Source of the DNA: Cellulosimicrobium funkei
GTDB taxonomy: Bacteria; Actinomycetota; Actinomycetes; Actinomycetales; Cellulomonadaceae
Length of the DNA stretch: 64,000 nucleotides
NCBI RefSeq assembly: GCF_001019615.1
Contig: NZ_JNBQ01000001.1
Coordinates: 62,001-126,000 of the forward strand
Direction of reading: 5' to 3'
Positions 56,301-64,000 of the stretch are shown here, in pieces. A model generated the notes under the pieces. It was not told the origin of the DNA. It saw nothing but the letters and a program-made list of their open reading frames with translations, and did no database searches. The first letter of the stretch is position 1. Every line of letters begins with the position of its first letter. The position numbers and the translations under genes were made by a program.

Positions 56301-57479
56301 CTCGACCGAACTACCGCCCGAGAGCGAAACCAGGCCTGAAGTCACGTCACCCTCCCCTATCTAAGCCCCAGTCCGAGGGAGGCCGCGTCCGGGCCTGAGC
56401 CGGGTGTCCGAGCCCAAGCCGGACCTCGTGTCCGAACGAGCGCCTGCGTTCGAGCCCATGCCTGATCCGGTCGAACCAACCCGGTCCCGCGCGGCGCACT
56501 GTCGCGCCGTGCGCCGTCCCGCTTCGACCACAGGGAGCTCATCGAACCGTGGAAGCGCGTGACGGGTGAGCAACCTCTGCGGTGACGTTCGTGTGGAATC
56601 TGGCAGACGAGTTCGCCCCGGACGAGCGATCCGCAGCACGACGCGGCGCGGCGGACGGATGAGTGGTGTTCATCCGGGACGGTGGGGGCGCCTGATGAGG
56701 AAGTCCTCTCGGCGAATCGGCTCGCGCCACGGCACGGGACGCTCGCGCCACAGCACGGGACAGAGTGGCATCGGGCCGCCGGGTGGCGTCGCCACCGGAA
56801 GAACGGGTCATGTCCCGGGAACCCTGGGGCTCTGGGCGAGGCCATGGTGCGTCGTCATGTGGTCGGCATGTTCACCGAGGCTCCGCGGATGAGATGCGGC
56901 TCACCGTCCGGATCGTCTGCAAGAGCCACGCTGACGCGAGCACGTCCGCGGTCGATCGCGCGACCGATGACCGCCCCCAGGTTTTCTGGACCGACGCGAT
57001 GCGTGTCCCTTCTTCCTCCCCACGGACCGTGGTCGCCTGGTGTGCGGTACGAGATCAGGGGAGAGGGCGTCGGCAAGGATCGATGAGGCCTGAGGTCAGG
57101 AGCATGCGCCGGACCGTGGGGGCGATGGACCCGCGGCCCGGTTGACCGGACGGTGAGCTGTCGTGACCACGACGTGTGTGGGCGTCGGCGGGGACGATCC
57201 TGTCGGCCGGGTCGAGCACCGTCGGCCCGAGGAGCGTGACGTGGGGCGGGATCGACCATGCGTCGGGGGAGGCGTGTCTCCGGATGTCCGCGGCGAGGAC
57301 CAGCCGGGAGCCGAGTCCTTCACGACGCTCCGGCGACGGCGGAGCCCCGCAGAGACCCGAACGACCGAAGAAGACGACCGACGAGCACCACCAGGCAAGA
57401 AAGACCGATCGATCAATGCCAGTGATCAAGAGCCGTGACCGAGACCAGGCGATGACCACGAGAAGGCCAGCACCGAGCA

Positions 57480-57535
57480 GGCAGCACCAGGCGGGCAGCA
57501 CCAGGCGGGCAGCACGAGGTGGGCAGCACCAGGCG
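57480..57535. repeat. Four-copy 14-bp tandem repeat
   Basis: GGCAGCACCAGGCG is repeated at 57480, 57494, 57508 (two changes) and 57522, in the gene-poor region, 138 bp before parS 7. Confidence 0.85.
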
Positions 57536-57672
57536 AGCACGACGAGCGAGCAAGACCCAGCGAGGCGTACCAGGTAAGCAGGGCCACGACACGGCAGTAC
57601 GAAACGACGGAGATCAGGAACCGCGGCGTGGGAGCGAGGACCGCCGACCCGTCGAGCCTTCGCTAGTTCGAC

Positions 57673-57686
57673 GTTTCACGTGAAAC
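57673..57686. other. parS: parS site 7
   Basis: Perfect parS at the edge of the gene-poor region, 36 bp from the ddl-like gene stop. Confidence 0.93.
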
Positions 57687-57721
57687 GGCGACCGGCAGCA
57701 CGGAAATCCCACCGTAGCCGC

Positions 57722-58777
57722 TCAATGTCGCACGTGGGCGTTGACGAGTGATCGGTAGAGGTGACCGAGGTCGAGCCCAGCGGCACGTGCCGCCTGGGGG
57801 AGGAGCGACGTCTCGGTCATGCCGGGTGCGACGTTGACCTCGAGGAACTGCACAACGCCGTCCTGGTCGAGGATCACGTCGGTACGTGACAGGTCGCGCA
57901 GGCCGAGCGCGACGTGAGCGCGGACGGCGACCTCGCGGACGATGCCGAGCACGTCGCCGTCCAGGCGGGCGGGAGCGAAGTACTCGGTTCGTCCGGGGTT
58001 GTATCGCGCGTCGAAGTCGTACGGACCGGCGGTGACGATCTCGACAGGCGGCAGCGCCTCAGGACCGTGGCCGAGGTCGACGACGCTGACCGCGAGCTCC
58101 ACGCCGCGCACGGCGCGCTCGATCAGGGCGACGTCGCCGTACGCGAAGCAGTCGACCATGGCTCGGGGGAGCTGGTCGGCACGCTCGACGAGGGTCACGC
58201 CAAGTGCCGATCCGCCATGGGTCGGCTTGACGACGAGGGGGAGACCGAGGCGCGCGACGACGGCGTCCAGGACGGGCTGGGCGCCGAGCTCCCTGAACAG
58301 GCTCTGCGGCAGGGTCACGTACTCGGGTGAGCACAGGCCGGCTCCGAGCACCACGCTCTTCGCGACGGGCTTGCTCCAGGCTGCACGACTCTCCCGCGGC
58401 CCGGTGCCCACGTAGGGAACCCCGACCAGCTCGAGCACGTCGCGGATCGAGCCGTCCTCGCCGCTCGCGCCGTGCAGGAGCGGCCACACGACGTCGGGGC
58501 GCGTCGCGGCGAGGAACGGGAGGAGGTCGGCGTCGACGTCGTGGATCGTCACCTCGAGACCGGCGGCACGCAGGCTCTCGGCGACGCGGCGCCCGGACCG
58601 CAAGGAGACCTCGCGCTCGTGGGAGAGGCCACCGGCGAGGATCGTGACGTGCCCGCCCGGGGGGACGGCGTCGTCGGGCCGGAGAAGGTGAAGGTGCTGG
58701 TCAGGGCGCTGCGCGTCGGTCCGGGCTGTGGTGGCAGCCTCACCCGTGGCCGCCGGGGTACCCGTGGTCGTGTCCAC
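57722..58777 (-). CDS. D-alanine-D-alanine ligase-like ATP-grasp protein
   Basis: 351 residues. N-terminal ILAGGLSHEREVSLRSGRRV, nucleotide loop LPLVVKPTHGGSALGVTLV, and the C-terminal metal-binding VVQFLEVNVAPGMTETSLLPQAA, as in Ddl (which has EVNTxPGMT). Family role is joining D-Ala to D-Ala or a related ligand for peptidoglycan. The replacement EVNVAPG for EVNTLPG and its location far from mur genes suggest a second, specialised ligase. GTG start at 58777. Confidence 0.85.
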   Translation of the reverse strand: MDTTTGTPAATGEAATTARTDAQRPDQHLHLLRPDDAVPPGGHVTILAGGLSHEREVSLRSGRRVAESLRAAGLEVTIHDVDADLLPFLAATRPDVVWPLLHGASGEDGSIRDVLELVGVPYVGTGPRESRAAWSKPVAKSVVLGAGLCSPEYVTLPQSLFRELGAQPVLDAVVARLGLPLVVKPTHGGSALGVTLVERADQLPRAMVDCFAYGDVALIERAVRGVELAVSVVDLGHGPEALPPVEIVTAGPYDFDARYNPGRTEYFAPARLDGDVLGIVREVAVRAHVALGLRDLSRTDVILDQDGVVQFLEVNVAPGMTETSLLPQAARAAGLDLGHLYRSLVNAHVRH

Positions 58778-58846
58778 TGTTGACGGACTCCTGTTCGGTG
58801 CCGGCGTCGCCCGGTGAGGGCCGGCTCGGCGTCGTGGTGAGGTGCT

Positions 58847-60175
58847 TCAGGCCAGGTTGGGCGAGGGGTTCTCGACGTCCGTGAGGTCAGGGTCGAGCTC
58901 GGCGTTGGTCCCGAAGATCTCGACGAGCTCCTGCTCGGCGTTGACGACCCCGGCGAGGCGTCGGACTCCCTCTCGGATCCGCTCGGGGGTCGGGAAGCAG
59001 TAGGACAGGCGAACGTGGCTCGAGCCGGTGCCGTCGGCGTAGAAGGCGGTACCCGGCACGTAGGCCACGCGTGCCGTGACGGCGCGCGGAAGCATCGACC
59101 GTGCGTCGAGGCCCTCCGGGAGCTGGACCCAGGTGTAGAAGCCGCCGTCGGGCACGGTCCAGCGGGCCGAGGGGAGATGCTCGGAGAGCGCACCGATCAT
59201 GGCGTCCCGGCGTTCCCGGTAGAGCTCGCGGAACTGCTTGATCTGCCCCTTCCAGTCGCACGTGTCGAGGTACGCGGCGATCGCGAGCTGCGAGGCGTTC
59301 GACGGGCAGAGGATGGCGGACTCGCTCGCGAGGACGAGCTTCTCGCGGACCGCGTGGGGTGCGACGACCCAGCCGACGCGGTATCCCGGGGCGAAGGTCT
59401 TGGAGAACGACCCGAGGTACAGGACGCCGTCCTCGTCGAGCGAGCGCAGCGCAGGGAGTGTCTGTCCGTCGAAGCCGAGGAGGCCGTAGGGGTTGTCCTC
59501 GATGACCAGGACGCCGTAGCGCTGCGCGATCTCCAGGATGCGCGGTCGGCGCTCCGCGGTGAGGGTGACCCCGGCGGGGTTGTGGAAGTTCGGCACGGTG
59601 TAGAGCAGCTTGACGCGGCGACCGTCCGCGGCGAGGCGGGCAAGCGTCTCCTCCAGCGCCTCAGGGACGAGGCCGTGCTCGTCGAGGGGCACGTGCACGA
59701 CGTCCGCCTGATACGAGCGGAACACGCCGAGCGCCCCGACGTAGCTCGGCGCCTCGGCCACGACGACGTCGCCGGGGTCGACGAAGATCCTCGTCACGAG
59801 GTCGAGCGCCTGCTGCGACCCCGTCGTGACGACGACGTCGTCGGGGTGGCACTCGATCCCCTCGAGCCGGACGACGTCGAGGATCCGCTCGCGCAGCGTC
59901 TCGTCACCCTGCCCGGAGCCGTACTGGAGGACCGTGGCACCACGCGTCGCGACGAGGCGCTGCATCGTGTCGGCGATCTGGTCGAGGGGGAGTCCTTCGA
60001 GGTACGGCATGCCGCCGGCGAGCGAGACGACCTCGGGTCGGTTCGCCACGGCGAACAGCGCTCGGATCTCCGACGCTCGCATCCCGTGCGCTCGCTCTGC
60101 GTAGGCACCGAACCACGGGTCGAGGCGGGTGCCGCTGGGAGCGGGCTGCTGCGGGGGAGTCGTCGGTCCAGTCAC
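58847..60175 (-). CDS. PLP-dependent aminotransferase, class I/II (LysN/MocR-type catalytic fold)
   Basis: 442 residues from GTG 60175 (ATG 60199 is an alternative, eight codons longer). No HTH domain precedes the fold. Seen: VVSLAGGMPYLEGLP, LQYGSGQGDETLRERI, VTTGSQQALDLVTRIF, VPNFHNPAGVTL, VIEDNPYGLL and the PLP lysine in YLGSFSKTFAPGYRVGWVV. Resembles 2-aminoadipate or valine-pyruvate-type transaminases; the amino acid cannot be decided from sequence. Same strand as the ddl-like gene, 69 bp downstream. Confidence 0.88.
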   Translation of the reverse strand: MTGPTTPPQQPAPSGTRLDPWFGAYAERAHGMRASEIRALFAVANRPEVVSLAGGMPYLEGLPLDQIADTMQRLVATRGATVLQYGSGQGDETLRERILDVVRLEGIECHPDDVVVTTGSQQALDLVTRIFVDPGDVVVAEAPSYVGALGVFRSYQADVVHVPLDEHGLVPEALEETLARLAADGRRVKLLYTVPNFHNPAGVTLTAERRPRILEIAQRYGVLVIEDNPYGLLGFDGQTLPALRSLDEDGVLYLGSFSKTFAPGYRVGWVVAPHAVREKLVLASESAILCPSNASQLAIAAYLDTCDWKGQIKQFRELYRERRDAMIGALSEHLPSARWTVPDGGFYTWVQLPEGLDARSMLPRAVTARVAYVPGTAFYADGTGSSHVRLSYCFPTPERIREGVRRLAGVVNAEQELVEIFGTNAELDPDLTDVENPSPNLA

Positions 60176-60217
60176 GACCCCCAGTGTCGCACGGGGCATC
60201 GGGGGATCCCGTGAAGA

Positions 60218-60260
60218 CGCCGGAGGGCGGACCGCGGTGCTCGCGGTCCGCCCTCCGGCG
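60218..60260 (-). terminator. Strong hairpin after trxA
   Basis: 19-bp perfect stem (60218-60236 with 60242-60260), loop GTGCT, between the trxA stop and the aminotransferase start, both on the minus strand. Separates the two transcripts. Confidence 0.85.
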
Positions 60261-60278
60261 GCGTGGTGGTGGCGCGGG

Positions 60279-60611
60279 TCAGACGCTCGTGGCGAGCACG
60301 GCGTCGATCTCCTCGGTGAGCGCCCGCTTGGGGCGCGCCCCGATGATCGACTTCTGGAGCTCGCCGCCCACGTAGACGTTCAGCGTGGGGATGGAGACGA
60401 TGCCGTAGGCGCCGGTCGTCTCGGGGTTCGCGTCCGTGTCGAGCTTGGCGATCTTGATCTTGCCGTCGTACTCCTCGGCGAGCTCTTCGAGGATCGGCGC
60501 GACCTGGCGGCACGGGCCGCACCACGTCGCCCAGAAGTCGACGAGGACGGGGACCTCGGACTCGAGGACCTCGGCACGGAAGGTGTCGTCGGTGACCGGA
60601 ACGGTCGGCAT
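60279..60611 (-). CDS. trxA: Thioredoxin
   Basis: 110 residues, single thioredoxin domain with WCGPC at 30-34 (VLVDFWATWCGPCRQ), the buried Asp region, cis-Pro in GIVSIPTLNVYVGG. Cytosolic disulfide reductase, recharged by TrxB encoded 46 bp upstream. ATG 60611 with GGAGG (on the minus strand) nearby. Confidence 0.95.
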   Translation of the reverse strand: MPTVPVTDDTFRAEVLESEVPVLVDFWATWCGPCRQVAPILEELAEEYDGKIKIAKLDTDANPETTGAYGIVSIPTLNVYVGGELQKSIIGARPKRALTEEIDAVLATSV

Positions 60612-60657
60612 GGTTGACCTCCTGCAGTAGGACTCGGTGGGAGTGAGGGACGCTGGT

Positions 60658-61686
60658 TCAGGCCTGGAGCTCGGCGAGCGCCTCGGGCAGCTCGTCCGGG
60701 TTCGGCGTGCTCGGCGTGCCGGCGAGGTCCGCCAGGCCGGCGGCGTCGGCCAGCTCGGTGAGGTAGCGCTGCGCGTCGAGCGCGGCGGCGCACCCCGAGC
60801 CGGCCGCGGTGATGGCCTGGCGGTAGGTGTGGTCGACGGCGTCGCCGCACGCGAACACGCCCTCGAGGTTGGTCGCGGTGGTGCGCCCGACGACCTGGAT
60901 GTAGCCCTCGTCGTCCAGGTCGATCTGACCCCTGACGAGCTCGGTGCGGGGCTCGTGACCGATCGCGACGAACAGGCCGGTCGCGGGCAGCTCGCGCTCC
61001 TCGCCCGTCACGGTGTCGCGCAGCGTGAGCGCCTCGACCTTGTTCTCGCCGCCGATGCCGGCGACCTCGCTGTTCCAGGCGAAGTCGATCTTGGGGTCGT
61101 TGAGCGCGCGGTCGGCCATGATCTTCGACGCGCGCAGCTCGTCGCGGCGGTGGACGAGGGTGACCTTCTCGGCGAACCGGGTGAGGAACGTCGCCTCCTC
61201 CATCGCGGAGTCGCCGCCGCCGACGACGGCGATGTGCTGGTCACGGAAGAAGAACCCGTCGCACGTCGCGCACCAGGACACCCCGCGCCCGGACAGGCGC
61301 TTCTCGTCGTCCAGGCCGAGCTCGCGGTAGGCGGACCCGGTCGCGAGGATGACCGCGCGGGCGCGGTACGTCTCGCCGTTGCCCGTCACGACGGTCTTGA
61401 TCGGCCCCTCGAGGTCGAGCAGCGTGGCGTCGTCCCACTCGATGCGCGCGCCGAACCGCTCGGCCTGCTTGCGCATGTTCTCCATGAGGTCCGGGCCCAT
61501 GATCCCGTCGGGGAAGCCGGGGAAGTTCTCGACGTCCGTCGTGTTCATGAGCGCACCGCCGGCGGTCACGGAGCCCGCGAGCACGAGCGGGGCGAGCCCC
61601 GCGCGCGCCGCGTAGATCGCCGCGGTGTACCCCGCGGGACCGGACCCGACGACGATCAGGTTCTGGACGGCAGACTGCTCGGTCAC
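60658..61686 (-). CDS. trxB: Thioredoxin-disulfide reductase
   Basis: 342 residues. FAD site [19 protein letters not shown], redox-active Cys139 and Cys142 ([10 protein letters not shown]), NADPH site [17 protein letters not shown] and the C-terminal [21 protein letters not shown]. Reduces thioredoxin with NADPH. GTG start at 61686. Forms an operon with trxA. Confidence 0.96.
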   Translation of the reverse strand: MTEQSAVQNLIVVGSGPAGYTAAIYAARAGLAPLVLAGSVTAGGALMNTTDVENFPGFPDGIMGPDLMENMRKQAERFGARIEWDDATLLDLEGPIKTVVTGNGETYRARAVILATGSAYRELGLDDEKRLSGRGVSWCATCDGFFFRDQHIAVVGGGDSAMEEATFLTRFAEKVTLVHRRDELRASKIMADRALNDPKIDFAWNSEVAGIGGENKVEALTLRDTVTGEERELPATGLFVAIGHEPRTELVRGQIDLDDEGYIQVVGRTTATNLEGVFACGDAVDHTYRQAITAAGSGCAAALDAQRYLTELADAAGLADLAGTPSTPNPDELPEALAELQA

Positions 61687-61881
61687 GTGCTCTCCTCGAT
61701 GCTCGGTGCGTGGCGGCCGACCACGCGAGAGTGTGAACGCCGCCGAGGCGGCTTCTGTTCCACGGTACGGGTGTTCGCCACGCTACGGGGCACCGGCGCA
61801 CGGCGCGTGTGCCGTCCATGCACCGTGGGTCGGCGACGGTAGGACCGGACGGGACCGACGGTCACCCGTCCCCGGGGAGCG

Positions 61882-63747
61882 TCAGGAGACGAGGATCTCG
61901 TTGATCTCCGCGCGGAACTCACCGGCCGGGTTCTGCGGCAGCTCGGTGAACCACAGCACGATCGACTCCGCCTCGACCGGCTGGTCGAACGTGAACTCCG
62001 CGCCGGGCGACAGCGGTCCCTTCGCGAGGACGGTGCCCTCGGTGGGGGCGTCCGGGCTCGTCGCCCGGATCTCGACGTTGCCGCCGGTCGTCGCCGTGTC
62101 GATAACGACCGTCGAGACGGGCGCCTTCTCCTCGAGCGTGACGGCGAACCCGATCCCCGAGCGCAGGCCCGCGAAGTCCGCCGCGTTGTACCGGCGCGAG
62201 ATCCAGGTCGTGTCGGGCTGCTGGTCGTAGGCGAGCGGCGCGAGCTCGGGGTGCTCGCCGTCGTTGTTGCCCGAGGCGTCGCCCTCGGGGTCCAGGGCCT
62301 GGCCCGACGCGATCACGGGCCGGACCTCCGTCGGCGGAGCGGCCTGCTCGCCGTCCGCGGTGCCCTCTCCGCCCTCGGACGGAGCCTCCGACCCCTCGCC
62401 CGTCGGTTCCTCGCTCGTCTGGAGCGCGGGTCCGAACCCGTCGAACGCGGTGTTCACCGCCCACACGACGCCCCACACGACGAGGCCCAGGACGAGGACG
62501 AGGACGATCGGGGTGGCGTTGAACCGGCGCGGTCCGCGCCGGCGTGGCGCGGGCTCGCTCCAGGCCTGCGGCGCCTCGGTGGTCGGGGGCACGGGCGGCG
62601 GTGCGGCCGCGTACTGGACGGGCGCGGTCCCGGTGTCGTAGCCCACGGGGGGCGGGGGCACCGCGTAGGCCGCGGTCGCCGGGTCCGGCGCAGGCGGCGG
62701 GACCGCTGCCGTGGCGCCCGTGGCGACCCCGGCGGCGTACGCGACGCCCGGACCGGCGGAGCCCGGCACGTCCCCCACGCGGTGGATGCGCCCCGTCGTC
62801 GGGCGTCGGACCGGTGGTGCGGGCGGCGGCGTCCCCGGAGGCGCGCTCGTCGCACCGTCGAACGCCGTGCGGACGGACTGGCGGCTCACGCCAGCTGTCG
62901 CGGGCTGCACGAACGACGGCAGTGCCGCGACGACCGAGACCTCGCCCCAGGGCTCGACCGCGCCGACGACGTCGGCGGGGGAGCGGGGCGCGTCGCCCGC
63001 GGGCGGAGCCGTCCACTCCTCGACCGTGCCGTGGGTGCCCGCGAAAGCCTCGGCGCAGAGCGTGTCCAGCTCCGCGGGGACGTCCGGGCGGACGGCGGAG
63101 AGCGGGAGGACCCCGTCGCCCGCGCGCTGCGCGGGAAGGGGGTGGATGGCGTCGGGGGCGATCCACGGGACGTCCAGGGACGGCCCGGCCCAGCGCGCCG
63201 TCATCGCGTAGTAGAGGAGCGCGACGAGCCCGACGGCGTCCGTGCGCGACGTCAGGTCGGCGTCGTGCTGGTCGTGGCCCGCGACGCCGGCGTCGAGCCC
63301 GAGGCCCGTGACGAGGACCCGGCTGCCGTCGACGCGGAGCGCGTCGGGCCGGAGCGCGAGGTGGTGGACCCCCCGCCGCCGGGCGACCTCGAGCGCGGCC
63401 GCGGCCTCGCCGACGATCGCGCGTGCCTGCTGCGGGTCGACGATGCCGCCCGCGACGACCTCGCTCAGCGTGATGCCCGTGTACCGCTCGGTCACGACGT
63501 ACGCGCCGCCGTCCTCCGTCCCGACGTCGAGGACGCGCGTCAGGCGCGGGTCGACGACGAGCGCGGCGCGCCGCGCGGAGTCGAGGGCGTCGGCGACGTG
63601 CGGACCGGAGACCAGCGAGATCCGGACGGGACGGTCGAGGATCTGGTCGTGCGCCGACCATGCGGTGACGTCCGACAGGTCGGACGTGAGCTGCTCGTCG
63701 AGCCGGTAGCGCGCGACGAGCAGTGTTCCTGGGGCCACGCCGTTCAC
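61882..63747 (-). CDS. Membrane-anchored pseudokinase with extracytoplasmic beta-sandwich domain
   Basis: 621 residues. Residues 1-270 have a protein-kinase fold, but the catalytic HRDLKPxN is HLALRPDAL, DFG is replaced by TGLGLD and the glycine loop is absent, so it should be inactive. A Pro/Ala-rich linker, one membrane helix (about 414-435) and an acidic linker lead to a discoidin-like external domain (about 480-621; TTWISRRYNAADFAGLRSGI). In Mycobacterium the same arrangement is the C-terminal part of MviN and binds FhaA; here it is a separate gene right after murJ. fhaA is in this window. Confidence 0.88.
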   Translation of the reverse strand: MNGVAPGTLLVARYRLDEQLTSDLSDVTAWSAHDQILDRPVRISLVSGPHVADALDSARRAALVVDPRLTRVLDVGTEDGGAYVVTERYTGITLSEVVAGGIVDPQQARAIVGEAAAALEVARRRGVHHLALRPDALRVDGSRVLVTGLGLDAGVAGHDQHDADLTSRTDAVGLVALLYYAMTARWAGPSLDVPWIAPDAIHPLPAQRAGDGVLPLSAVRPDVPAELDTLCAEAFAGTHGTVEEWTAPPAGDAPRSPADVVGAVEPWGEVSVVAALPSFVQPATAGVSRQSVRTAFDGATSAPPGTPPPAPPVRRPTTGRIHRVGDVPGSAGPGVAYAAGVATGATAAVPPPAPDPATAAYAVPPPPVGYDTGTAPVQYAAAPPPVPPTTEAPQAWSEPAPRRRGPRRFNATPIVLVLVLGLVVWGVVWAVNTAFDGFGPALQTSEEPTGEGSEAPSEGGEGTADGEQAAPPTEVRPVIASGQALDPEGDASGNNDGEHPELAPLAYDQQPDTTWISRRYNAADFAGLRSGIGFAVTLEEKAPVSTVVIDTATTGGNVEIRATSPDAPTEGTVLAKGPLSPGAEFTFDQPVEAESIVLWFTELPQNPAGEFRAEINEILVS

Positions 63748-63844
63748 CGGACCTCCTCCGTGGGACTCGTGGTCGACACACCATGGTACGCGGGCCCTGA
63801 TTGCCCGCGTATCACCCGATTGCGGCCCGGCGGCCGCGCGCCGC

Positions 63845-64000
63845 TCACCGTCGCACGAGCCGTCGGACGCGTCCCACGATCGGACCGGCGAGCTGGTCGA
63901 GCTCGCGCACGCGCATGAGCTTGAGCCCGCCCGCGTAGACGGCCGTCATCACGGCCCCGGCGACGGACACCACGACGACGGCCTGCCACCACGAGAGCCC
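63845..64000 (-). CDS. murJ: MurJ lipid II flippase, C-terminal fragment
   Basis: The last 51 codons before a TGA stop at 63845-63847, running off the window. Translation reads GLSWWQAVVVVSVAGAVM, one membrane helix, then GGLKLMRVRELDQLAGPIVG and a basic tail RVRRLVRR. This tail and the position directly upstream of the pseudokinase gene match the C-terminus of actinobacterial MurJ/MviN. Only the end is visible, so the call rests on context as much as sequence. Confidence 0.75.
   Translation of the reverse strand, partial: GLSWWQAVVVVSVAGAVMTAVYAGGLKLMRVRELDQLAGPIVGRVRRLVRR

Larger units (their letters stand above)
55045..57721. other. Gene-poor centromere-proximal region
   Basis: 2.68 kb between parB and the ddl-like gene with no gene I can support on either strand. 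It holds three perfect parS sites, one near-perfect and one degenerate parS-like site, a 19-bp tandem repeat array, a 35-bp spaced repeat and a 14-bp tandem repeat. A sampled line (56221-56280) is about 63% G+C, lower than the coding regions around it. Short frames here show no family motifs apart from one doubtful fragment near 57220-57260. Confidence 0.75.

Noticed and set aside
57163-57577. Basic/hydrophilic frames over the 14-bp repeat
   Set aside because: Repetitive peptide from tandem DNA; no homology pattern and no ribosome site.

Overview
The window is a 64 kb stretch of a high-GC actinobacterial chromosome that spans the replication origin. The gene content and order (rnpA-rpmH-dnaA-oriC-dnaN-gnd-recF-DUF721-gyrB-gyrA on one side, yidC-jag-rsmG-parA-parB on the other, and an fhaA-fhaB-pstP-rodA-pbpA-pknA-pknB operon) are those of Actinomycetota. 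The very high G+C, the DLW-39 mini-protein, the class E sortase and the PL1/PL9 pectate lyase suggest Micrococcales, probably near Cellulomonadaceae or Promicromonosporaceae. The genus is inference.

Region 1 (1-14.2 kb) is accessory. It holds an iron-siderophore ABC importer (two FecCD permeases, ATPase, lipoprotein), a prenyltransferase/squalene-cyclase-fold protein, a PadR repressor with a membrane target gene and a striking CTAG operator, a macrolide-type glycosyltransferase, a divergent RidA/WYL-regulator pair and a secreted two-catalytic-domain pectate lyase with a repeat linker. tRNA-Leu(CAG) closes it.

Region 2 (14.6-24.1 kb) is the cell-envelope growth operon: FhaA, FhaB, PstP, RodA, PbpA, PknA and PknB with four PASTA domains, almost all overlapping by 1-4 nt. 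It ends at a strong hairpin. Facing it is pabA with a small membrane protein, a class E sortase and a DUF881 protein, then divergent crgA.

Region 3 (27.3-33.3 kb) carries a rhomboid protease, cyclophilin, an Ala/Lys-rich coiled protein, a NarL-type two-component system with a membrane protein, tRNA-Ala(TGC), the 39-residue DLW-39 gene (below ordinary ORF thresholds) and tRNA-Ile(GAT).

Region 4 (33.3-50.8 kb) is the origin core: DUF3566, gyrA, gyrB, an inserted plus-strand LAXTG-anchored surface protein, DciA-like DUF721, recF, gnd, dnaN, a 1.26 kb oriC with many DnaA boxes, dnaA, rpmH, rnpA, yidD, yidC. The LAXTG protein is a plausible client of the sortase encoded 14 kb away.

Region 5 (50.8-57.7 kb) is the centromere: jag, rsmG, parA, parB and a 2.7 kb gene-poor stretch, together carrying seven perfect parS palindromes in 6.3 kb. 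One sits in the stem of a terminator-like 36-bp perfect palindrome and two are read as codons of parA and parB. The gene-poor stretch also holds three kinds of short repeats.

Region 6 (57.7-64 kb) on the minus strand has a ddl-like ligase, a PLP aminotransferase, trxA, trxB, a pseudokinase membrane protein and the C-terminus of murJ, cut by the window edge.
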